Below, in pieces: positions 8,749-17,054 of a DNA stretch of 64,000 nt. The notes beneath the pieces were generated by a model. The model worked only from the letters and a program-made list of their open reading frames with translations, had not been told where the DNA came from and did not search any database. Within the stretch, counting starts at the first letter, position 1. Every line of letters begins with the position of its first letter. The position numbers were made by a program, and so were the translations under genes. Origin of the DNA: a virus; the IMG/VR virus record IMGVR_UViG_3300006947_000003, positions 1 to 64,000 of that record, one strand, 5' to 3'.

Positions 8749-9917
8749 TTTACTAATACCGGGTCTAATGTTTTGTATGATGTGTTTCTAACAGTATCAT
8801 AGTTGATTGTTGTTTCGTAAAGTAAATCATTTTTTCTTTCTAATTGATTGTTTGATAATCTATTTGCTTTGTGGTAAGCAACAAAGTTTTCCATGTCCTC
8901 TACTTGTCTGTGTCCTGTTGCTCTAAATCTTTCTAATCCTAAATCTAATATATGATCTGGTAAAAATTCGGGAGATAATTCACATCCTGGCGGTGAGAGT
9001 TTGAAATCAAAGTTTACATAATAGTCGCTGTAGTTAACAAGTTGATCTAAGTTAAGCCAGTTGTATGCTTGTATCACACAACTTAATTCTACATCGACCC
9101 AACTGTATTGTTTAATTTTTAGTAATCGCTTATCTAGTTGTTCCCACGAAAACGGATGACGAATATATTCATATACTTCTCCAGTTCCGTCAATGCTAAT
9201 AGTTAATTTTACATGTTTAAACTGTTTCATTTTTTCTAGTATAGTTTTAGAAAACTTTGTACCGTTGGTAGTGACATTTAATTCTAAACCTTTGGCTAAA
9301 TCTTTCTCAATAGCAAAGTCTAAAATCTCTAAAAAGTCTTTTGACAAGAAAGGTTCTCCGCCTGTTACTTTGAGAATATCTATACCGTCAGTTAACACAT
9401 CTTTAGCATATTGTTTTTTTTCTATTGAATAGTAATTTTTATGACGTGTGTGTCTTTTTAATGTTGTCGGCAATGGTAATTCTTTTTCTCTAAACTTATC
9501 AACAGTTTTCCATATCTGATCAGAATTATGTTGACTACACATTACACATTGTAAATTACATCGATTATCAAATTCTATATCTAAATATTTTAATGTAGGT
9601 TTATCGATGTGAAAATAGTTTTTAAACTGCTTGTTATATCCTTGCCTTTCGCTGAACACTCCAGCATCTTCCTTAACCCAGCACACATCACAAATCGCTG
9701 GCTTCTCCCCGTCATTTAATTGATTTCGTAACTGACTTGCTTTAGTTCCTGCGAATGCATCTTTGATGGATGTATCGTTAGCAGTTGTGTTGTCATATGG
9801 TATGCCAGAATTACAACATGGGTTATATGTATTAGGTAAACTTAAATTAATTTGTACCCATGGCATTATACAAAATGTTTTTGAATCAGTGTTCATGCCT
9901 TTAGTGTCTGTAGCCAT
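8724..9917 (-). CDS. Radical SAM protein, N-terminal twitch type (tandem duplicate A)
   Basis: 397 aa from ATG 9917. An internal ATG at 9896 forms an ATGA overlap with the upstream stop and would remove seven residues; both starts are plausible. N-terminal module: C16, C34/C35, C76, C79. Core: C120-x3-C124-x2-C127, GGE (VTGGEPF). It is a recent tandem copy of the gene at 9893-11128: the motif GGEPFLSKDFLEILD and the stretch from LGLERFRATG to YHKANR are identical in the two proteins. Substrate unknown. Confidence 0.92.
   Translation of the reverse strand: MATDTKGMNTDSKTFCIMPWVQINLSLPNTYNPCCNSGIPYDNTTANDTSIKDAFAGTKASQLRNQLNDGEKPAICDVCWVKEDAGVFSERQGYNKQFKNYFHIDKPTLKYLDIEFDNRCNLQCVMCSQHNSDQIWKTVDKFREKELPLPTTLKRHTRHKNYYSIEKKQYAKDVLTDGIDILKVTGGEPFLSKDFLEILDFAIEKDLAKGLELNVTTNGTKFSKTILEKMKQFKHVKLTISIDGTGEVYEYIRHPFSWEQLDKRLLKIKQYSWVDVELSCVIQAYNWLNLDQLVNYSDYYVNFDFKLSPPGCELSPEFLPDHILDLGLERFRATGHRQVEDMENFVAYHKANRLSNNQLERKNDLLYETTINYDTVRNTSYKTLDPVLVKWLNSLKI
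8859..8936 (-). repeat. Copy 1 of a 78-bp identical tract shared by tandem radical SAM genes
   Basis: This 78-bp stretch matches 10022-10099 base for base by eye. It encodes the end of LGLERFRATG...YHKANR. Shorter near-identical tracts also occur around the GGE motif and at the 3' ends of the two genes. Confidence 0.9.
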
Positions 9918-11128
9918 TTTACTAATACCGGGTCTAATGTTTCGTATGATTGTTCTCTAACTTTATCAAAATTAACAGTCGCTACATATAATTGACGATT
10001 CTTAAATTCCATTTCGTCTTGTCTATTTGCTTTGTGGTAAGCAACAAAGTTTTCCATGTCCTCTACTTGTCTGTGTCCTGTTGCTCTAAATCTTTCTAAG
10101 CCTAAGTCTAGTATGTGGTCTGGCAAGTACCTAGGGTGTAGTTCGCTATCACGCGGATTAAGATCTAAATCAAAATCTAAACGTTCTAGTAGACGCCACT
10201 CTGGCATGCCTAATCCTTTCATGTAGAAGAACAAGTCTGCTAAGTTCAACCAGTTGTATGCTTGTACTACACACGCTGTCTTTAATACTAACTTGTTATC
10301 GTCTTTCATTCCTGTTTCGTGACCAAACCTTACAGCCTCGTCCATACGCTTTGCCCATTGTTTAAAACTATATGGGTAGCGTATATAGTCATACACTTCA
10401 CCGTAACCGTCTACGCTAACTGTAAACTCTACACGTTTAAAGTGTTTAAATTTAAGTAATATCTTTTTAACAAACTTACTAGCATTTGTAGTAATCATTA
10501 ATGTAATGTTCTTTGCTAAATCTTTTTCAATAGCTAAATCTAAAATCTCTAAAAAGTCTTTTGACAAGAAAGGTTCACCACCAGTTACTTTGAAGATGTC
10601 GATAGTTTCTAAAACTTCTTTAACATAATCTTTTTTAACAGTTTGTTTAAAGTCAAACTTTCTGTCTTCTTCTGTATACTTGCCTATGTGATTAGGAAGT
10701 GTTAAACCTTTTTCATTTAGCAAGTCTATTGACTTCCATATTTGATCTGAACTATCTGGGTCGCACATTCTACATTGGAAGTTACAAACATTGTCAAACT
10801 TCATATCAATGTATTTTAATACTGGAACATTGTCTATGGGAATCAAGTCAGCAAACTTTTCGTTGTATGCTTGTCTATAACTCCATACACCAGCATCTTC
10901 TTTAACCCAGCAAGTATCACATATCTCAGGACGTAAGCCCATTGTTAATTGAGTTCTTAATGTTGTAGCTTCTTTGCCTTTAAATGCTTCTTGTAGTGTG
11001 GCATTTTTAACCGTTACATCTTTGTATCTACTGTGACTATTACAGCAAGGTTTATACCAGCCATTAACACTTAGGTTTTGATGTATCCAGGGTAGAACAC
11101 AATACGTTGGAGATTTAGTTGGTGTCAT
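9893..11128 (-). CDS. Radical SAM protein, N-terminal twitch type (tandem duplicate B)
   Basis: 411 aa. N-terminal module: C10, C28/C29, C70, C73. Core: C115-x3-C119-x2-C122, with GGE (VTGGEPF). Compared with its tandem copy it carries a small insert near residues 315-330 (PEWRLLERLDFDLDLN). The start lies in a 14-base overlap with the gene at 11115. Conserved EVYDYIRYP in the core parallels EVYEYIRHP in copy A. Substrate unknown; the close paralogy suggests two related substrates or successive positions on one substrate. Confidence 0.92.
   Translation of the reverse strand: MTPTKSPTYCVLPWIHQNLSVNGWYKPCCNSHSRYKDVTVKNATLQEAFKGKEATTLRTQLTMGLRPEICDTCWVKEDAGVWSYRQAYNEKFADLIPIDNVPVLKYIDMKFDNVCNFQCRMCDPDSSDQIWKSIDLLNEKGLTLPNHIGKYTEEDRKFDFKQTVKKDYVKEVLETIDIFKVTGGEPFLSKDFLEILDLAIEKDLAKNITLMITTNASKFVKKILLKFKHFKRVEFTVSVDGYGEVYDYIRYPYSFKQWAKRMDEAVRFGHETGMKDDNKLVLKTACVVQAYNWLNLADLFFYMKGLGMPEWRLLERLDFDLDLNPRDSELHPRYLPDHILDLGLERFRATGHRQVEDMENFVAYHKANRQDEMEFKNRQLYVATVNFDKVREQSYETLDPVLVKWLQTLKA
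10022..10099 (-). repeat. Copy 2 of a 78-bp identical tract shared by tandem radical SAM genes
   Basis: Identical by eye to 8859-8936. Such exact identity inside otherwise diverged paralogues suggests recent duplication or gene conversion. Confidence 0.9.
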
Positions 11129-12083
11129 TATATAACTCTTGGTTAGGTAGGCTTAATAACAATGGCGGAGTATTTAAACTTTTAATAAACTTTGTGTTAT
11201 TCTTATCCCATAATATCATAGCATTATTAAAATCAGTAGAGTTAATTCCGAATTCCTTATTAACCCAATCGCCAGTAAAACATTCTTCAAATGTGATGAA
11301 TAGGATATTATAATTTCGATATCTAATATAATCTAAAAAACTACGATTCCACTCTAACAACCAAGAATCATCAGGTTGATCGAGTTGGCCGTAAATGTCT
11401 TCTTGCCAACCTGAATAAACTATCGAATTGATAACAGTTTGTGTTAATTCTTCTTTAGGTACTGATGCCATAATTGTTTTATTTAATGTGTGGCTTGCAG
11501 TTAGGTCTTCATGATGTTTTAACATACCTAATACTCTTATGTACTCTTGATATTTGCGACTATGTTGAAATATTATTTTAGAATATTTAAATAGATGATG
11601 GTATCTGACACAGGTATGTGATCTAAATAACATTGGCAAGTCTTGCTGATCAAACTCATTAAGATCTTTTTTTGTTGGGGGCCGATGCTCTTCATCGCTT
11701 CCAACATTATCATATGTAAGTATGAACTCAGCAAGTTGTTTAAATGTTATGCTGTTTCTTTCTCTTCTGACACTCAAAAACTCATTTGGCATTTCGTTCA
11801 TTTCAAGGAATAGCAACGGGGATTGAATAGATCTTGCAAGAGCAGAACCGTTATTATACTCACTTCTATTGATACCGTCTTCAACTGTATTGATATCGTC
11901 ATCATCTAACGTTTTGTAAAATAAATTTGGTTGCTGTGACAAATAATTACAAATATGCTCGCCACCGCCACCTCCGTGATAAACTAGGAAAACAAACTTA
12001 TGTTGATTTTTTTCGATCCAAGTTGCTAGTTGATCTATAGTTAGATACGTATCTCCACCTGGTTGTTGGTCTATCTGAACCAT
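11115..12083 (-). CDS. Unknown protein with glycine-rich P-loop-like motif (paralogue of 15950-16834)
   Basis: 322 aa, not assigned to a known family. Near residue 30 it has FVFLVYHGGGGGEHI, a hydrophobic strand followed by a glycine-rich loop and Glu. The protein at 15950-16834 has the same arrangement (NQH-R-F-I-F-F, then G-A-G-G-E-F) and a matching C-terminal block (GDWVNKEFGI here, GTWINDEFGI there, then AMI-x-WDK). The layout recalls P-loop sulfotransferases, where an N-terminal loop binds PAPS, but no PAPS motif is certain. It is placed between two radical SAM genes and overlaps one by 14 bases and abuts the other. Confidence 0.6.
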   Translation of the reverse strand: MVQIDQQPGGDTYLTIDQLATWIEKNQHKFVFLVYHGGGGGEHICNYLSQQPNLFYKTLDDDDINTVEDGINRSEYNNGSALARSIQSPLLFLEMNEMPNEFLSVRRERNSITFKQLAEFILTYDNVGSDEEHRPPTKKDLNEFDQQDLPMLFRSHTCVRYHHLFKYSKIIFQHSRKYQEYIRVLGMLKHHEDLTASHTLNKTIMASVPKEELTQTVINSIVYSGWQEDIYGQLDQPDDSWLLEWNRSFLDYIRYRNYNILFITFEECFTGDWVNKEFGINSTDFNNAMILWDKNNTKFIKSLNTPPLLLSLPNQELYNDTN

Positions 12084-13582
12084 TATTCTTCGTCCAGTAG
12101 TCTAGCCATATCAGGAAAGGTAGTCCTGAAGTCTGTTCCTCGTTGGGCATCCATTAAGTTAATGTATTCTCTAAACTCTGGCATACGTTGTGACCAGTCT
12201 TCTGATTCCATAAATGTTAACATACCTTCTAGTCGTTCTATACCGTAACTAGCAGTACGCCAAGTTTCGTAATCAACTTTTCCTTTATGCCACTCGGGAA
12301 TTCCCTTTTCCCAGTTAGCTTCCCACCATGGATAAAATTCTTCGTACTTCTTACGACATGCTTCTTTAAACCATTTAGGTAATACTTTAACATTTAAGTG
12401 TGGCGGATGATAAACAAAGTGATAGTTAATACCACCAGCACCAAATGGCCACATGTTAATTTTACTAAAGCCTTGCTCTAGTTTCCATTTAATAAAGTCA
12501 GGCAAGTAATAAATGTTAAGAGCCTGTACAGCACACGCTACAGTAATTTCTGTATTGTCGCCTGTTTCTTGATCCCATATTTTAAATACTTCTTCGTTTC
12601 GTTCCCATTCGCTTGGGAAACGTATGTAATCATTCCATTCTTTAATCGAGTCAACACTATAATGAAAACGTACTAATTTGAAGTGTTTCCATAACTCTAA
12701 GAGGTCCGGACGCCACTCAACACCGTTGCTGTTATAACGTATTTCCATCTTACTAGCATAGCCTTGGCGTATAACTTCTTCGAGTATTTCGTAGTGTTCT
12801 TCGATGATTAAACTCTCACCGCCAGCAAAGTAAATCTGTTTCATGTTTGGAACTTGCTGATAAAACTGTTCCCAAAACTTAGGATTCTTTTTATGCCAGT
12901 TGTAACTAGCACCAAAGTTTTTACCCTTGTTATCCCACACCATTGTTTGCTTTAGGTTTTCATTTTTTACTTTAGGATAAACTTCTGTCCAATCTTTAAC
13001 CCAGTCACTTGAATCATGTGGGCTACACATTACACATCTTAAATTACACTTAGTACCAAAGCGTAAATCTATGTATGCTAACTGTGGAGGCACTTCTCCG
13101 TCCTCTGAGGTTTCTTCAATTAGCTGATCTAGATCTACACGCTGTCTCCAGTAATGTGTTTCCCATTCTCGTTTTGATTTATGACCTGCGGCTTCTTCTT
13201 TATAACACTTTACACAGCTAGGTGGTTTCTCACCAGCTAACATTTGTGTTCTAACATTCTTCATGTATGAACCGTTCCAGCTAGAAAGGAAATCACTTAC
13301 ATTTAAGTTATTGGGTTTACCGTCTTCGTCTTTCAGTATACCTACTTGACCCCCATGCTTACCTCGGTCGTTAGTAGCACCAACACTTGAAGCATTTGCT
13401 GTACAGCAAACTCTCATAGCACCGTCAGGTCTAGTACTTAAATGGACCCAAGGAAGAATACAAAATGTATCACTTGGTAGTTTGTCTTTATTCTCATCTA
13501 CGTTTATTGCTTTAGACTGCTGTGACGGGATTATGTCTAATGTGATCTCTGGTTGTATTCTTAATTCTTGTTCTTCGCTCAT
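12083..13582 (-). CDS. Radical SAM protein, N-terminal twitch type
   Basis: 499 aa. A 38-residue leader precedes the N-terminal module C41, C59/C60, C123, C126 (CVKCYKEEAAG). Core: C179-x3-C183-x2-C186 and GGE (FAGGESL). It is the closest relative of 7417-8748. The Asp-Ser-Ile-Lys segment where most paralogues have S-x-DG suggests a slightly different active site. The start overlaps the nfu stop by one base. Directly downstream of nfu, a good position for receiving clusters. Substrate unknown. Confidence 0.92.
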   Translation of the reverse strand: MSEEQELRIQPEITLDIIPSQQSKAINVDENKDKLPSDTFCILPWVHLSTRPDGAMRVCCTANASSVGATNDRGKHGGQVGILKDEDGKPNNLNVSDFLSSWNGSYMKNVRTQMLAGEKPPSCVKCYKEEAAGHKSKREWETHYWRQRVDLDQLIEETSEDGEVPPQLAYIDLRFGTKCNLRCVMCSPHDSSDWVKDWTEVYPKVKNENLKQTMVWDNKGKNFGASYNWHKKNPKFWEQFYQQVPNMKQIYFAGGESLIIEEHYEILEEVIRQGYASKMEIRYNSNGVEWRPDLLELWKHFKLVRFHYSVDSIKEWNDYIRFPSEWERNEEVFKIWDQETGDNTEITVACAVQALNIYYLPDFIKWKLEQGFSKINMWPFGAGGINYHFVYHPPHLNVKVLPKWFKEACRKKYEEFYPWWEANWEKGIPEWHKGKVDYETWRTASYGIERLEGMLTFMESEDWSQRMPEFREYINLMDAQRGTDFRTTFPDMARLLDEE

Positions 13583-13896
13583 TACATTCTATCCATCGGG
13601 TCATAATCGTCCATTGGCATTGTATGATAAGGATCATTAAAGTTTGGATCGTCTTCTCCTACAACTTCGGTTACTTCGGGTATATAATGTTTTAGCATGT
13701 TTTCAATACCCATTTTTAACGTTATCATACTGCTTGAACATCCAGAACAAGACCCACTTAATAACGTTTTAAGAATGCCAGTTTCCATATCAAAGTCTAA
13801 TACTTTGACCTCGCCGCCGTGTTGGGCAACGTTTGGCTGTATCTTCTCGTCCATTATTTTGTTTATTTCTGTTAGTATTTCTTCTTTTGTTTTCAT
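13582..13896 (-). CDS. Nfu-type iron-sulfur cluster carrier (NifU C-terminal domain)
   Basis: 104 aa from the ATG at 13896, which overlaps the upstream stop as ATGA; an ATG at 13908 would add four residues. The NFU domain is clear: IQPNVAQHGGEV near the N-terminus and the cluster-binding CSGC motif (C50 and C53 from this start). Nfu proteins bind a 4Fe-4S cluster between two monomers and deliver it to target enzymes. The C-terminal 25 residues form an acidic, Met- and Pro-rich tail not typical of the domain. It lies between two radical SAM genes; together with iscU it makes an assembly-plus-delivery pair. Confidence 0.93.
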   Translation of the reverse strand: MKTKEEILTEINKIMDEKIQPNVAQHGGEVKVLDFDMETGILKTLLSGSCSGCSSSMITLKMGIENMLKHYIPEVTEVVGEDDPNFNDPYHTMPMDDYDPMDRM

Positions 13897-14903
13897 TTGT
13901 ATATCCACGGTAAAGTTAATTTTGAATCTGTGCCCCTATGTTTATCGAGTGCTGTGAGCCAGTCTATTAAGTTGTCTTGTGGCTGCCCTACAGCGAGAAT
14001 TGATGGTTCAGTAAGTGTATTAACATCTACGTCAGTTAATCCTTTTTCTGTACACCAATCTAATATTGTGTCAATATGTTCTTCATTTAGTTGCGATTTT
14101 GTTACATTTACAGCAGTATGTATGTGCTTTTGCTGTAGTAATGTATTTAGATTATTCTCGAATGTCTCCCAATCTAACGGAAACCTAATATACTCGCCAA
14201 CTTCGTTAATACCATCCACACTAATAGTTATCACTATTTTTTTGAAGTGTTCTAGCAACTGGAGTATAGTATTATCTAGCATTGTTAAGTTAGTAGTAAT
14301 TTGTAAATCGATATGTTTACTATGCCCATTGTTAATTAATCCCTGTAATAAATGTTTTACAGATGGCATATAAAATGGTTCGCCACCTGCTAATTGCAAT
14401 CGTTTGATTGATTTAGAATGATATAATATTTCATCAATTTGTTTAGTACTGAACTTAACAGTCTTCTCATACGGCTCTATGGCTAAATGGATATCTTCGA
14501 TCCATTTACTACTAACACGTGGGTTACACATGACGCATTTTAAGTTACACACGTTACCAGGGCGTAAGTCATAGTACTGGGGCAAGGATGACATGTACCC
14601 GTCACCACGTACTACGTAATCCCATTTGTCGAATTGTTTGTTTACTTTTATACGTTTACTATCGCGACCACAATCTTCATCAGCCCAGCACGTACTACAC
14701 GCATTTGGTCTTTGACTATATAACATTTGCCTTCTTATTTTTTTTAAGTAATACGAATTGAAACTTGTAACATCTTTATACTCTGGCCCTAACTCTGTTC
14801 GGTCTCCAATGCAACAGGGCAGTAGTTTATTATCAGTATCAACAAATTGTTGAATGAATGGCAGTATGCAAAAACTATTGGAACTGTGCTTTGAATGGAT
14901 CAT
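13893..14903 (-). CDS. Radical SAM protein, N-terminal twitch type (short form)
   Basis: 336 aa. I start it at ATG 14903 because a strong GGGGAGGA ribosome binding site sits just before it and the overlap with the upstream gene is smaller than from ATG 14927. From this start the N-terminal module is C12, C30/C31, C69 and C72, and the core has C119-x3-C123-x2-C126 with GGE (LAGGEPF). It lacks the long C-terminal extension of the paralogues, ending soon after the core barrel. It overlaps nfu by 4 bases. Substrate unknown. Confidence 0.9.
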   Translation of the reverse strand: MIHSKHSSNSFCILPFIQQFVDTDNKLLPCCIGDRTELGPEYKDVTSFNSYYLKKIRRQMLYSQRPNACSTCWADEDCGRDSKRIKVNKQFDKWDYVVRGDGYMSSLPQYYDLRPGNVCNLKCVMCNPRVSSKWIEDIHLAIEPYEKTVKFSTKQIDEILYHSKSIKRLQLAGGEPFYMPSVKHLLQGLINNGHSKHIDLQITTNLTMLDNTILQLLEHFKKIVITISVDGINEVGEYIRFPLDWETFENNLNTLLQQKHIHTAVNVTKSQLNEEHIDTILDWCTEKGLTDVDVNTLTEPSILAVGQPQDNLIDWLTALDKHRGTDSKLTLPWIYK

Positions 14904-15957
14904 ATTCCTCCCCGCATTTCTCAGCACAAACTTTTAGTCTACCTTGTTTAACACTAGGAGCAGACCAACTTTGTTCTATGCTTTGTAATAGACCGCCTCC
15001 GAACACTTTTCGAAGCCCGTGTTCCTTAGTATCAATTCCTTCTTTGCCGCCTGCGGCATTGATGTGATTCCAAACAGGTTCTACTGTAGGATCCTTGTGC
15101 CACCACTTGTACATTCTACTTGCTGTCCAGCAACACGGCATTAGTAATCCTTCAGCACTAATATAAATGTTTCCTTCTTTGGCAACCTTACATTTAATAT
15201 TACAAGTATCTAAATAGTTTTCCATGCTACCGTGCTTAGTAACAATTTTGTCAATTTGTTTTGTTGCTGTGTTTTGTAATTCTATATTCTTTGGCTTTTT
15301 TAAATTAGTTGTATCTTTTTCTTTACGGTTCTTTGCTTGGTGTTCATCTTTTTTATCTAACCAAGTAGTTACAAACCTTGCTGTTTTCTTTGCTTGAAAT
15401 CGCTCAAAGCCGGCTTCTTCACTAACACGTTTAGCTTCTTCTACTTGATGTTCGTTATGTTCAAATATTAAAAAGTCCCAACGAGCTCTGCCACCTGCTC
15501 CTATGAATGCTTTGTATGAACGCTCAACTTTATCCCAACGTACATTTTGTCTGTACATATGATTAGTATCTTCTAGTCCGTCTAGACTAAAAATAACAGT
15601 ACCCATTCTACCAAATATTTCTGCTAGTTCTTGCCACCAGCTTTCCTCTTGGGCTCCAGCGTTTGTATTCATACTTAACCACAGGTTGGGATTAATACTA
15701 CGAAGCCACCTAAATGTTTCTAAGGTATCATTGGCCATAACAGGATCACCTAAGTTGCCGCACATATAAAAAGTTGTTAGTTGCTTAATAAACTCAACGT
15801 CAAATATACGTTTAGCATCTGCTAATGTTAGTTCAGCATTTGTAATATGTGGACTGTCTTTACCACCGTTGACATTTCTATCGCACATAGGACAAGCCGC
15901 TTGACACCGCTGAGTTATCTCATAGTGTACCATCTTAATGTCTTGATATCTATACAT
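14875..15957 (-). CDS. Radical SAM protein with C-terminal SPASM-like domain
   Basis: 360 aa, a different subfamily. The core cysteines are at the N-terminus (C18-x3-C22-x2-C25, CQAACPMCDRN), and the auxiliary-cluster cysteines are C-terminal (CNIKC, later MPCCW and CAEKC), the ordinary SPASM order. It is homologous to the plus-strand gene at 59298-60455: both have FS(L/I)DGL(E/Q)DTN and ARW-x-F-(L/I)-(I/V)-FEHN-x-HQVEEA. SPASM enzymes often modify peptides or make sugar or alcohol modifications. Instead of GGE it has a CGNLGDPV segment, typical of some SPASM proteins. Confidence 0.88.
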   Translation of the reverse strand: MYRYQDIKMVHYEITQRCQAACPMCDRNVNGGKDSPHITNAELTLADAKRIFDVEFIKQLTTFYMCGNLGDPVMANDTLETFRWLRSINPNLWLSMNTNAGAQEESWWQELAEIFGRMGTVIFSLDGLEDTNHMYRQNVRWDKVERSYKAFIGAGGRARWDFLIFEHNEHQVEEAKRVSEEAGFERFQAKKTARFVTTWLDKKDEHQAKNRKEKDTTNLKKPKNIELQNTATKQIDKIVTKHGSMENYLDTCNIKCKVAKEGNIYISAEGLLMPCCWTASRMYKWWHKDPTVEPVWNHINAAGGKEGIDTKEHGLRKVFGGGLLQSIEQSWSAPSVKQGRLKVCAEKCGEEYDPFKAQFQ

Positions 15958-16834
15958 TATATAGGTACCTGTTTGGTTGTTTTCCGATAAATTTGGGAAC
16001 GATCCCAGAGCAATAGGTTCGTAGAAATGTTGTATTATCTTTATCCCATTCGATCATTGCTTTATTAAATTCGTTTGAATCGATTCCGAACTCGTCGTTG
16101 ATCCAGGTTCCGTTAAACGAATCACAAAAGTCAACAAATCTTATATTGTAATTTTTTAATCTTTTGTTTGCGTCTAAAAAATGCCTATTACCTCTAACCA
16201 GCCAGTCTTCTTGGACAACAACTTCTTCAGAGTATACGTTTTTAACCTCTCTTTGCCACCCGTCGTAAATTATTGCGTTGATTAGATCTTGCCTCAAGTT
16301 TGATGAGGGAGGATTATATTTTTTAAACTTAGCCCATGGCCCATCACCGTCGTCTAAGCATTTTAAAGTTCCTAATATTCCTATATAATTATCATACTCA
16401 CCGCCACTATAAAATATTATTTTAGATTTTCTAAATAAAGTCATCCAATGTGATGTTTCGTGTGCTAATAACATTATTCGCCCAGGGAGTTTTTCAAAAG
16501 CAGTAATATCAGCAATAGTTATAGGGTGAGCAGTAATCTTAATGAGATCTTCAGCTATGCTTTCAAACGTATGGGTGTCTATGTCTGATTGAATTCTAAG
16601 GTACTCTTGAATACCTTTAGATATATTGGGTATGAACATTGTTGTTCGATTAGTGGGATAGTGTATAGGTGCATTAGATTTCTCATAGTGTCGATAAAAC
16701 AGTACATCGGGTTGTTTGCCTAAATAAGAATGAATAAACTCACCACCGGCGCCTGTATTATAGATAAAGAATATAAATCTGTGTTGATTACTTTCTAACC
16801 AAGTTGCGATCATTTTTACAGTTGCGTTAGTCAT
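15950..16834 (-). CDS. Unknown protein with glycine-rich P-loop-like motif (paralogue of 11115-12083)
   Basis: 294 aa. Starts with a helix and W-L-E-S-N-Q-H, then FIFFIYNTGAGGEFIHSYL. The C-terminal GTWINDEFGIDSNEF block matches 11115-12083. The layout (strand, Gly-rich loop with Glu, a later helical half) resembles P-loop sulfotransferases or kinases but no family is certain. It overlaps the SPASM radical SAM gene by 8 bases. Each of the two paralogues in this unit is directly next to a radical SAM gene, which suggests partner roles. Confidence 0.6.
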   Translation of the reverse strand: MTNATVKMIATWLESNQHRFIFFIYNTGAGGEFIHSYLGKQPDVLFYRHYEKSNAPIHYPTNRTTMFIPNISKGIQEYLRIQSDIDTHTFESIAEDLIKITAHPITIADITAFEKLPGRIMLLAHETSHWMTLFRKSKIIFYSGGEYDNYIGILGTLKCLDDGDGPWAKFKKYNPPSSNLRQDLINAIIYDGWQREVKNVYSEEVVVQEDWLVRGNRHFLDANKRLKNYNIRFVDFCDSFNGTWINDEFGIDSNEFNKAMIEWDKDNTTFLRTYCSGIVPKFIGKQPNRYLYNV

Positions 16835-17054
16835 CTAAAATTAATTTAACCTCTACTCCGGGTCCGACCTTACTAGGTAAGTCGCCGTACTGATCAACAT
16901 ACCAATTAATAACAGCAAGATACCAATTCTTACTATTGTGGTGTGCTTGTTTGTTAAACTGATAGATGTTATTGCTTGTTGCTTCCATACAGCTAAGTGC
17001 TCTGGCGGTCTCTTTTTGTAATTCTCTAGTTGTTAGATCCCAGTCTTTCATCAT
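16827..17054 (-). CDS. Small unknown protein (75 aa)
   Basis: 75 aa, hydrophilic, with one Cys and an aromatic stretch (NWYLAVINWYVDQYG). It overlaps both neighbours by 4 to 8 bases in the tightly packed unit, which argues it is real. I recognise no family. Its size and place among radical SAM genes make it a candidate substrate or accessory subunit, but no leader/core pattern is evident. Confidence 0.65.
   Translation of the reverse strand: MMKDWDLTTRELQKETARALSCMEATSNNIYQFNKQAHHNSKNWYLAVINWYVDQYGDLPSKVGPGVEVKLILDD

Noticed and set aside
13897-14373. 158-aa plus-strand ORF opposite a radical SAM gene
   Set aside because: Shadow of the minus-strand gene; Cys-, Ser- and Val-rich, low-complexity look typical of antisense reading.
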